Shown here one piece after another: positions 7,626-15,182 of a stretch of DNA of 64,000 bases. The translations under genes were made by a program, and so were the position numbers. The notes beneath the pieces were generated by a model. That model had not been told where the DNA came from and ran no database searches. It saw only the letters and a program-made list of their open reading frames with translations. Numbering within the stretch: the first letter of the stretch is position 1; each line of letters begins with the position of its first letter. The DNA comes from Marinobacter guineae (GTDB lineage: Bacteria; Pseudomonadota; Gammaproteobacteria; Pseudomonadales; Oleiphilaceae): positions 930,001 through 994,000 of the forward strand of contig NZ_KZ319339.1 in NCBI RefSeq assembly GCF_002744735.1, given 5' to 3'.

Positions 7626-9983
7626 TTGCCTTCAAAGCGGTTGTTCGAACGATTGGGAATACGGCCATTGGCAGCAAGACTGCTCGCCTACGTATTGCTG
7701 TTCAGCCTGCTGTTATCACTGGTCGCCACGGGCGTTCAGCTGATCGGCGAGTTCGAACGCCGGAAGGCCGATCTGCTGGGCACCCAGACCAGGGCCGCCG
7801 AACTGGTTGCCGGGAGCATGAGCAACAACATCTGGCTGATGAACTTCAGCGAGGTAGCCAACAGTCTGGATGACATGAAGGCGGTGCCCGCCATCCAGTT
7901 CGCCCGGGTGGTCACCAGCACCGGTGAGGAATTCAGCACCGGCACCTACCCCGACGGCCGGGTAATCACTCAAAGTTTCCCTCTGGTTTTTGACCGTTCC
8001 AGCATCCGCAGCCCCGAGAATGTCGGCCGGCTGACCGTCACGTCCTCCATTGATCAGATCCATGAGGAGCTGCGGGACCGGGCCCTGCTGAACCTGCTGT
8101 TCCAGTCCATTGTGGTGATGCTGGGCACCCTGGGATTACTGGTAATTGTTCGCCTGACGTTGTCCCGGCACCTGGAATCCATGGCCGACTACGCGGCACG
8201 GCTGAACCTGGATGCCCTGGTGGACCCGCTGAAGCTGAAACGCAAGGCCCCGAAAACGCCAGACGAACTTTCCGAACTGGAGCAGGCCCTGAACAAGATG
8301 CGCCTGCAGATTCTGGAAGACACCCGCTCCCTTCGCCAGACCACCATACAGTCCCAGGGCGAGCGGGACGATGCGGTGCGGGCCAATCACGCCAAGAACC
8401 AGTTCCTGGCCAATGTCAGCCACGAGCTGCGCATTCCCCTGCAGTCCGTGCTGGGTTACGCCAACCTGCTGACGGACACGCCTCTGGACCAGGAACAACG
8501 GGAATATGTTCAGACCCTGCTGAGTGCCTCGGAAAGCCTTTCCGCCATTATCAACGACCTGCTGGATATCTCCAGGATGGAAGCCGGCAAGCTGGTGCTG
8601 GATGACATTCCCTTTGACCTGCGGGAAACCCTCAACGATCTGGTACACATGCTCGGCGCCCGGGCCCGGGAGAAGGGGCTGGCCCTGGAGCTGCGCATTG
8701 ACGAGAACCTGCCCTGGGCCCTGAAGGGCGATCCGGTGCGGATTCGCCAAATCCTGCTGAACCTCACCTCCAACGCCATCAAGTTCACCGATTCCGGCCA
8801 TGTGCTGATAGGCATTGAGGTGTTGGGCCGCAGGGACGACCAGGTCCGGATTCGCCTGGCGGTGGAAGATACCGGCGTCGGCATCAATCCGGAAGATGTG
8901 CCCCTGGTCTATGAGCCCTATGTGCAGCTGGGCCAGCAGTTCCAGCGCCAGCTGCCCGGCGCCGGTCTGGGCCTGACCATTTGCCGGCAACTGGTGAACC
9001 TGATGGACGGCTCGCTGGAACTGGAAAGCCGGCCCGGCGAAGGCTCCACATTCTGGATGGAACTGACCCTGCCCGTTGCCCCGGAGAACGCCGCCCGGGT
9101 TCGGCCGGACACCCGGATGGTGAAGAACCGCCGGATCCTGGTGGTGGACTCCTACGAACTCTCCCGCAAGATGACCCTGGAAATGCTGTCGCGCCATGAG
9201 GTGCACATCGAGGCGGTGAAATCGGCCGGCGAGGCACTGACGTCCCTGCGTACCGCGTTCGATGGCCAGCAGCCGTTCGACGCCATTATTCTGGACGGCT
9301 TTGTGCCGGATATGGACAGCGACCTGCTGTGTCGGCAGATCCGCAGCAACCCGCTGTGGGCGGATATGCGCCTGCTGATTCTCTCGTCTAACCCGCAACG
9401 GGGCGATGCCGAGCATTTCCGCCAGGCCGGCGCCGATGCTTTCCTCAGCAAGTCGCTGCGGGAATCCTGCCTGACACCAATTCTGCACCAGCTGTTTGCC
9501 GACGCCGCCAGGCAGGAACGGCACTTTCTGACTCGATTCTCGCTTCAGGCGGTAACAGATACCGCCCGGCGGCGTGAATTGCCCTGCGGCCGCATGAAGG
9601 TGTTGCTGGTGGAAGATAACCCGGTTAACCGCACCCTTACCCGCCGGCTTCTGGAAAAACTGGGGTGTGACGTGATGACGGCCAATGACGGCGAGGCCGC
9701 CGCCAGCCTGTGGCAATGGCACCCCTTCGATCTGATTTTCATGGACTGCGTGATGCCCCGGGTGGACGGTTTTGAGGCGACGCGCCGACTCCGGGAGTGG
9801 GAACAGGTCAATAACCGGGAGCACATTCCGGTCATAGCCCTGACCGCCAGTGCCATGGAAGAAGACGAGGAACGCTGCCGCCGTGCCGGCATGGATTTGT
9901 TTGTTGCCAAGCCTGTCAATATTGAAATGCTACGGGCAGTACTGGAACAATACTGTAAAGCGTCCGCCGCCTCCTCAGTCTGA
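7626..9983 (+). CDS. hybrid sensor histidine kinase with two receiver domains
   Basis: This 785-residue inner-membrane kinase has a first membrane helix (about 18-40), a periplasmic sensor of roughly 115 residues, a second helix (about 153-177), then HisKA with the H-box NVSHELRIPL (His266), an HATPase domain with N-box near Asn383 and DTGVGI (415-420), and two receivers. Receiver 1 (about 503-625) keeps the phosphoacceptor Asp557 and Lys609 but reads VVDSYE where two acidic residues are usual. Receiver 2 (658-775) is complete (Glu663, Asp664, Asp707, Lys762). There is no Hpt domain, so it is not a standard GacS/BarA, and a separate Hpt partner is expected. The start is a TTG. The signal is unknown. 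Confidence 0.9.
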   Translation: MPSKRLFERLGIRPLAARLLAYVLLFSLLLSLVATGVQLIGEFERRKADLLGTQTRAAELVAGSMSNNIWLMNFSEVANSLDDMKAVPAIQFARVVTSTGEEFSTGTYPDGRVITQSFPLVFDRSSIRSPENVGRLTVTSSIDQIHEELRDRALLNLLFQSIVVMLGTLGLLVIVRLTLSRHLESMADYAARLNLDALVDPLKLKRKAPKTPDELSELEQALNKMRLQILEDTRSLRQTTIQSQGERDDAVRANHAKNQFLANVSHELRIPLQSVLGYANLLTDTPLDQEQREYVQTLLSASESLSAIINDLLDISRMEAGKLVLDDIPFDLRETLNDLVHMLGARAREKGLALELRIDENLPWALKGDPVRIRQILLNLTSNAIKFTDSGHVLIGIEVLGRRDDQVRIRLAVEDTGVGINPEDVPLVYEPYVQLGQQFQRQLPGAGLGLTICRQLVNLMDGSLELESRPGEGSTFWMELTLPVAPENAARVRPDTRMVKNRRILVVDSYELSRKMTLEMLSRHEVHIEAVKSAGEALTSLRTAFDGQQPFDAIILDGFVPDMDSDLLCRQIRSNPLWADMRLLILSSNPQRGDAEHFRQAGADAFLSKSLRESCLTPILHQLFADAARQERHFLTRFSLQAVTDTARRRELPCGRMKVLLVEDNPVNRTLTRRLLEKLGCDVMTANDGEAAASLWQWHPFDLIFMDCVMPRVDGFEATRRLREWEQVNNREHIPVIALTASAMEEDEERCRRAGMDLFVAKPVNIEMLRAVLEQYCKASAASSV

Positions 9984-10025
9984 GGCCCGGACATCCAGTT
10001 ACGTTTCCAAGACGCCAAGGTAGCC

Positions 10026-10214
10026 ATGAACGTTGAATGCCCAACCTGTAGAAAATCCGTGGAATGGACGGAATCCAACCCCTGGCGCCCGTTCTGCTCG
10101 GAGCGCTGCAAACTGATCGACCTGGGGGCCTGGGCCAACGAGGAATACCGGGTACCGGCCGAGAACGTCTCACCGGAGGACCTGGACCAGGGTGGGGAAA
10201 CTACCCGGCACTGA
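10026..10214 (+). CDS. yacG: DNA gyrase inhibitor YacG
   Basis: A 62-residue zinc protein with CPTC near the N-terminus and CSERC about 15 residues later, the four-cysteine zinc site of YacG. E. coli YacG binds GyrB and blocks DNA binding by gyrase. The family motif ending in [12 protein letters not shown] is present. The gene usually follows coaE, but here it sits behind the hybrid kinase. Confidence 0.93.
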   Translation: MNVECPTCRKSVEWTESNPWRPFCSERCKLIDLGAWANEEYRVPAENVSPEDLDQGGETTRH

Positions 10215-10337
10215 GCTCCTGAATCCTAAACCCGAAACGCCGAGGCAACCGGGAATTACCGCCTTTTAAGTTGAGTGGTCTCAGGCGCCCCGTTACCATA
10301 CCGCCAAATCAATTAATAACTTACCGAAGGTGCACAC

Positions 10338-10898
10338 ATGAAAGCGTCCCGGATTTCCCTGATGATTCTCTCCCTGGCTGCCGCACCGGCATTTGCAGGC
10401 GATGTTGACCTGAGCCTTACCAACGATTCGGTGAAAGGCCAGGTGAATTTCTTTGGAAGCAGCAACGACATCCAGCTGGGCACGGGCTACACCTACCACG
10501 AAGGCAGCCGTGACATCCTGAACGTGGATTTTCATGCCCAGGGCCGCACCGCTCTGGGTAACCTGCCCACGACCGCCGGCATCGGCATGCGTGGTATCTA
10601 CTGGGATCAGAGCCGGGCTGATGGCGGCGCCCTGGGTCTTGGCGGTTTTGCCACTGTCAACATTCCGAACGTGCCGGGCCTGTCCTTTACTGGCGGCCTG
10701 CACTATGCGCCAAGCATTCTCTCGTTTGGCGATTCGGATGACATGACCAGCCTGGAGCTGCGTGGCAGCTATCGGGTTATCCGCAATGCCGAGATATTTG
10801 CGGGCTACCGTTACCTGAATACCGAGCTGGATCGCCCGCTGCGCGGTGATGTGAATCTGGACGAAGGTGTTATGGCCGGCATGAAGATCTTCTTCTGA
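10338..10898 (+). CDS. yfaZ: YfaZ-family outer-membrane protein
   Basis: A 186-residue secreted protein. The signal peptide ends at about APAFA (residue 20), and the mature part starts GDVDLSLTNDSVKGQ. Glycine- and aromatic-rich alternating strands, such as IQLGTGYTYHEGS and IFAGYRYLNTELDR, and a terminal MKIFF ending in Phe indicate a small outer-membrane beta-barrel. The overall pattern matches YfaZ proteins as I recall them; their function is not known. The ATG follows GAAGGTGCACAC, a usable ribosome binding site. Confidence 0.75.
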   Translation: MKASRISLMILSLAAAPAFAGDVDLSLTNDSVKGQVNFFGSSNDIQLGTGYTYHEGSRDILNVDFHAQGRTALGNLPTTAGIGMRGIYWDQSRADGGALGLGGFATVNIPNVPGLSFTGGLHYAPSILSFGDSDDMTSLELRGSYRVIRNAEIFAGYRYLNTELDRPLRGDVNLDEGVMAGMKIFF

Positions 10899-10918
10899 TT
10901 CCTGCCTCTTTGTAACGG

Positions 10919-10951
10919 GCGCCCGGGATCCCCAGACGAGATCCCGGGCGC
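10919..10951. terminator. strong GC hairpin after the yfaZ-like gene
   Basis: A 12-bp perfect inverted repeat, GCGCCCGGGATC and GATCCCGGGCGC around a nine-base loop, begins about 20 bases after the stop codon. No T run follows on either strand, so it may act as an mRNA 3' stabiliser or a weak terminator rather than a standard intrinsic terminator. Confidence 0.55.
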
Positions 10952-11055
10952 GCGATTCGTGCCCTTCCCGTAGCTCTTTCGTGCTTTTCCTCACGCTTTC
11001 CCGAAAAACCGACTGTTAGACTGTTTGCCTGTACTTTCTGCACGGATAGCCAGGC

Positions 11056-13227
11056 ATGCGATTCACTTTCGGTATACTCCTCTGCTCCACCCTGTTGCTT
11101 ACCGCCGGATGCGGAAGCGGCGAAGATGCCCTTGAGGGCGCGAGCACCCAGCCCAACGATTTTGCCGGCAGCAAAAACCCGGTGGATGACTTCAGTTCCG
11201 GCAGTACCGGCGACTCCACCAACGCCGGCGGACTGGAAACCAATGAAGTCCGGATTACCATGGAAGTGCCGGATGGCGTATCCAGCACTGGCGAACCCAC
11301 CCGCCGCAACCTGAGAATCGTGCAACCGGACAGGGTGAGCGTTTACTACACCAACACGGCCCTGCAGACCCTGGGCGAGCCGCCGATCTCCACCCGCACC
11401 GACAGCGAAGGTTTTACCATCATTGAGTTCACCGAAGGCCTCCCTCTGGGGCCGGACGTGATCATTGAAGCTGTCTATGGCAACACCCGCATGCGGGCCC
11501 TCGCCGCCGATGCAGACCGGGATGTGAAGGTGAATCCGTTCTCCGAGTACCTGGTGCGAAACACCCTGAGCAATTATACCCCCGGGGAATTCCAGGCCAT
11601 TCTGGACTGCGTGGCCGATGCCAACGGCGAGCTCTGCCTGAACAAGTATGTGTGGTCGACCCTGGCCGACCAGGTTCACGACTTCGAGATTGACATTCCC
11701 TCCGGTGCCGACCTGCAGGACGCACTTGCCCTACTTGCCGCGCGGGGTGATTTCGCCCGTTACGTGAGTGCCATGGCCGACTACGCGGTGCTGGATGAGT
11801 CCTCTTCTGGCAAGATCAGCGCGAGCTCCGCAGACTACAACTCGGTATTCCTGGGTATCGAACTGGACCAGACCTTTCTGGAACCGTCCCTGGTGGACTC
11901 TGGCCAATGGGGTGTTCGCACCGCCCAGGAAGAAGTACTGGAAGACGCCAATGGCACCGGCTACGTTTACCCGGCCCTGACCCTGACCAGTTTTGATGCC
12001 TTCAACATCCGGGTCACTTCCCTGGCGAATGACATTCCCTATGACCGTGAAGCCCTGATTCATCAGGATGGTAATAATTTCTTTGTGCGCGGTTCTGAAG
12101 ATTGGGAACGTAACACCCACTCTTCCTCTCCCGGTGCTGCCACCCTGCTGGAAGACACCCGCCTGCTGGCTGGCCGGGCCCTGTTCCAGAGCATTACCGG
12201 CCGGGGCAGTTCAAAGATCATCGGCTGGACCCGCAACCCTTACTACCTCAATGCCTTCACCAGCCTTCCGGTGGATGAAACCACGGGGCCGGACCGGGTC
12301 ATCAGCGGGTATTTCAGCGCGGGCAAGGCCATTGAACTGGAAGCCGAAGGCGACCAGTTGCGGCGGCTCGGCACGCTGGAGGACCAGTATCTGTCTGTGC
12401 TCGAGATCAATCTGCTGCGCAAGGAAGGTTTCGATTCAAGCTCACTCAATGGCCGGAATTACAACATCCTGTACCTGGCAACCCGCTTCAGCGATGGGGC
12501 ATCGCCGATGGCGATTGAAACCGGGCTTGGCCAGTGGCAGATCGACTCAGGCACGGTTAACCAGTCCCAGACCTTCACCACGGTTCAGCGCGGCAATGCC
12601 GGCGGCGTTGCCACCGACAACACCGGTACCCGCACGGATGACTGGACCCTTAGCAGCCGGACATCGCGGCTGAGCACGAAAGATGAGGATATTGGCCGGC
12701 TGAACCTGGACATAACCACCGCTTCAGGGGACTTCGAACAACCGGACATCGGCATTGGCGCCAGCACCCCTGACGGCACCCTGATGGCCTTCAATCTGGA
12801 CGATAGCCCCATGGGAGATGGGTTGCTGATCGCTGCGGAGCAGACCGTCGCCAGCGCACCTTCCACAGGCCAGTTCCGGCTTCAGGGGGTGGCACTGGGG
12901 CTGGCACCGGATACAAACCGGCTGCGGCATTTCGACAATGCCCTGCTGACCATCGACTCCTCCACGACGGCAACCTTCTCGCCCATTTCCCTGACCAGCA
13001 GCCATTCGGTGAGCAATGAGACGGTGACGACGCCGGAACTTCATGAAGATCCGGACATTGCCCTGACCTACACCCAGACCGGTGATGGCCGGGTCCGGTT
13101 CAGTGCCGGTAATCTGGAGCTCGAAGGCTTTCACACCGGCAGTCAGGACCAGTTCTTCCTGAGGTTCCGGACTACAGAGGCCAGCGAGGAGCAGGTGGGG
13201 CTGGTGATCGCCACTCGACTGCCCTGA
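11056..13227 (+). CDS. uncharacterised 723-residue lipoprotein
   Basis: The N-terminus is a clear lipoprotein signal with lipobox LTAGC (acylated Cys19) followed by Gly, so outer-membrane sorting is plausible. A low-complexity linker rich in Gly, Ser, Thr and Asn covers about residues 20-65. The rest (about 66-723) has many beta-prone segments and no motif I recognise; two Cys residues occur close together in LDCVADANGELCLN. It appears to be a single-gene unit. I do not assign a function. Large unknown lipoproteins of this type are common in Marinobacter-like genomes, but that is only general knowledge. Confidence 0.85.
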   Translation: MRFTFGILLCSTLLLTAGCGSGEDALEGASTQPNDFAGSKNPVDDFSSGSTGDSTNAGGLETNEVRITMEVPDGVSSTGEPTRRNLRIVQPDRVSVYYTNTALQTLGEPPISTRTDSEGFTIIEFTEGLPLGPDVIIEAVYGNTRMRALAADADRDVKVNPFSEYLVRNTLSNYTPGEFQAILDCVADANGELCLNKYVWSTLADQVHDFEIDIPSGADLQDALALLAARGDFARYVSAMADYAVLDESSSGKISASSADYNSVFLGIELDQTFLEPSLVDSGQWGVRTAQEEVLEDANGTGYVYPALTLTSFDAFNIRVTSLANDIPYDREALIHQDGNNFFVRGSEDWERNTHSSSPGAATLLEDTRLLAGRALFQSITGRGSSKIIGWTRNPYYLNAFTSLPVDETTGPDRVISGYFSAGKAIELEAEGDQLRRLGTLEDQYLSVLEINLLRKEGFDSSSLNGRNYNILYLATRFSDGASPMAIETGLGQWQIDSGTVNQSQTFTTVQRGNAGGVATDNTGTRTDDWTLSSRTSRLSTKDEDIGRLNLDITTASGDFEQPDIGIGASTPDGTLMAFNLDDSPMGDGLLIAAEQTVASAPSTGQFRLQGVALGLAPDTNRLRHFDNALLTIDSSTTATFSPISLTSSHSVSNETVTTPELHEDPDIALTYTQTGDGRVRFSAGNLELEGFHTGSQDQFFLRFRTTEASEEQVGLVIATRLP

Positions 13228-13282
13228 CCCGTCCGGAGCCATGCCGTAAAACCCAACTGGCAAACGCGCTCGTATAACCTGT

Positions 13283-13288
13283 TATAAT
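13283..13288 (+). promoter_or_regulatory. putative -10 element of the Bax-like gene
   Basis: TATAAT lies 32 bases before the ATG of the glucosaminidase gene, inside an AT-rich stretch. No good -35 hexamer is present at 16-18 bp (CTGGCA/TGGCAA lies 19-20 bp upstream). GAGAGG just before the ATG is the likely ribosome binding site. Confidence 0.4.
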
Positions 13289-13319
13289 TATTGCTATATC
13301 GACTTGGACGAGAGGTTTT

Positions 13320-14255
13320 ATGTCTGCAGGTAAACGGGCTTTTATGCTGATGGTTCCGCTGATTGCGTTTGCGATCGGGGGCAGTCTTTATACGCCATCG
13401 GCGAGCGTTGGGCAGAGCCGTTCCGACAACAGCGGATCTGAGCCCGCACTGTCCTCCCTGCCTCCCCTGCCCAGTTGGGCCAATGACGACCTGCCGGACT
13501 TCTCAAAATACCGGGATACCACCGAAAAGAAGGCGGCGTTCTTTTCGTTCCTTTATCCGCGCATTGTTCTGGCCAACTCACGAATCCTGATTGAACGGGA
13601 TTATCTGGGGAGTCTTGCCAGCAAGAAGGAACTGACCGCCAAGGAATATCGCTGGCTGGCCCAGCAGTCCGAGCGGCTGAGGGTGGATGCCGAACCCGGC
13701 AGCAAGGCGCAGTTTGCCCTGCTTCGCAAACGCCTGGATGTGATTCCGCCCTCGCTGATTCTGGCCCAGGCTGCCAATGAATCCGCCTGGGGCACCTCCC
13801 GCTTTGCTACCAAGGGCAACAACCTGTTCGGCCAGTGGTGCTTCTCCAAAGGCTGTGGCCTGGTACCGCTGAGTCGTCCCGAGGGCGCCAGCCATGAGGT
13901 CGCGCACTTCTCATCGCCTTATCGCTCGGTTCGGGCTTACATCCAGAACCTGAACCGGCACCCCACCTACCAGCTGTTAAGGGATGTCCGTCTGCGGGAT
14001 CGACGCAACAATGCTTCGCTTTCCGGAGCGGACCTTGCCGAGGGTCTGCTGGGCTATTCCGAGCGTGGTGAAGAGTACGTAGAAGAGATACGGGCAATGA
14101 TTCACTACAACAACCTGGAGTTTTACGATGACGACTTCCGGAGCGTGGTCCGCAATCTGACTCCGGACAGTCTGGAACAGTTGGCATCCGCCGAAACGGA
14201 AGCCAGGCTGCTGCCCCGTCAATCATCGCTGAACAGTACCCCGGCTGAAGGCTAG
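13320..14255 (+). CDS. bax: Bax-like glucosaminidase (GH73 type)
   Basis: The 311-residue protein has an N-terminal membrane anchor or signal (LMVPLIAFAIGGSLY) and a glucosaminidase domain from about residue 60. The segment LAQAANESAWGTSRFA holds the likely catalytic Glu, and GNNLFGQWCFSKGCG continues the family signature, with YVEEIRAMIHYNNL near the end. The fold is that of endo-beta-N-acetylglucosaminidases such as FlgJ and E. coli Bax, so it probably cleaves peptidoglycan glycan strands in the periplasm. It is 12 bases before the acyltransferase gene and probably cotranscribed with it. Confidence 0.85.
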   Translation: MSAGKRAFMLMVPLIAFAIGGSLYTPSASVGQSRSDNSGSEPALSSLPPLPSWANDDLPDFSKYRDTTEKKAAFFSFLYPRIVLANSRILIERDYLGSLASKKELTAKEYRWLAQQSERLRVDAEPGSKAQFALLRKRLDVIPPSLILAQAANESAWGTSRFATKGNNLFGQWCFSKGCGLVPLSRPEGASHEVAHFSSPYRSVRAYIQNLNRHPTYQLLRDVRLRDRRNNASLSGADLAEGLLGYSERGEEYVEEIRAMIHYNNLEFYDDDFRSVVRNLTPDSLEQLASAETEARLLPRQSSLNSTPAEG

Positions 14256-14267
14256 AGACTCCCCTGC

Positions 14268-15182
14268 ATGGTTAATTTCCTCCCTGCGCCGCTGAAGGGA
14301 CTCCTGGCGGCCTTGCTGATACTGTGTAACACACTGATTCTGTTCCCCGTACTGCTGGTATTTGCCCTGCTCAAGCTGGTGCTGCCGATTGTCGCCATTC
14401 GCAAGGGCTGCACCGTGGTTCTGAACAACATTGCCTGGGTATGGATCGGCTTCAACAACCTGCTGATGGATCTGCTGCACAAGGTGGCATGGGATGTTCG
14501 GGGCGTGGAGAACCTGAGCCGACGGCACTGGTACTTTGTTACCTGTAATCATCAAAGCTGGGCCGATATCCCGGCCATCCAATACGTTCTGAACAGCCGG
14601 ATTCCGCTGCTGAAGTTTTTTCTGAAACAGGAGCTCATTTGGGTTCCGTTTCTGGGGGTTGCCTGGTGGGCACTGGATTTTCCGTTCATGCACCGGCACA
14701 CCAAAGAGCAGATCGCCAAACGCCCGGAACTTAAGGGTAAGGATGTGGCCGCCACCCAGGCCGCCTGCGAGAAATTCCGCTACACCCCGGTAACCATCTT
14801 CAACTTCATGGAGGGGACCCGGTTTACGCCGGAGAAACACGACCGTCAGAACTCACCTTATCGGCACCTGCTGAAGCCGAGGGCCGGTGGCACGGCGTTT
14901 GTGCTCGGGGCCATGGGCGAGATGATTCACACCATGCTGGATATCACCATAGTTTACCCCCATGGTAGGGCCAGTTTCTGGGATTATCTGTGCGGGCGCA
15001 TCCGGAGGATCATCGTCGACATTCGGGTACGCGAGATTCCAGGTGAATTTCTGGGGATGGATTACGAAAACAACCGGGAAACCCGGGCCGCGTTTCAGCG
15101 CTGGGTCAGTGAGATCTGGGCCGAAAAAGACGCCCGAATCGAAGAACTCAAAGCAGCCCCAGTTCCCGGGCGCGCACAATAG
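14268..15182 (+). CDS. PlsC-type acyltransferase (YihG-like)
   Basis: The 304-residue membrane protein starts with a long hydrophobic N-terminus (about 10-45). The acyltransferase signature is NHQSWAD (HxxxxD), with a second block in FMEGTRFTPEKH. E. coli YihG and related enzymes are 1-acyl-glycerol-3-phosphate acyltransferases, so phospholipid acylation is likely, but the acyl donor is unknown. Its 3' end overlaps the convergent regulator gene by 35 bases, which means the two mRNAs are complementary at their ends. Confidence 0.88.
   Translation: MVNFLPAPLKGLLAALLILCNTLILFPVLLVFALLKLVLPIVAIRKGCTVVLNNIAWVWIGFNNLLMDLLHKVAWDVRGVENLSRRHWYFVTCNHQSWADIPAIQYVLNSRIPLLKFFLKQELIWVPFLGVAWWALDFPFMHRHTKEQIAKRPELKGKDVAATQAACEKFRYTPVTIFNFMEGTRFTPEKHDRQNSPYRHLLKPRAGGTAFVLGAMGEMIHTMLDITIVYPHGRASFWDYLCGRIRRIIVDIRVREIPGEFLGMDYENNRETRAAFQRWVSEIWAEKDARIEELKAAPVPGRAQ

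Noticed and set aside
8136..9824. Long minus-strand open frame of 562 codons antisense to the hybrid kinase
   Set aside because: It is a GC-rich shadow frame of a clear kinase gene; it is rich in Gln, His and Gly with no domain.
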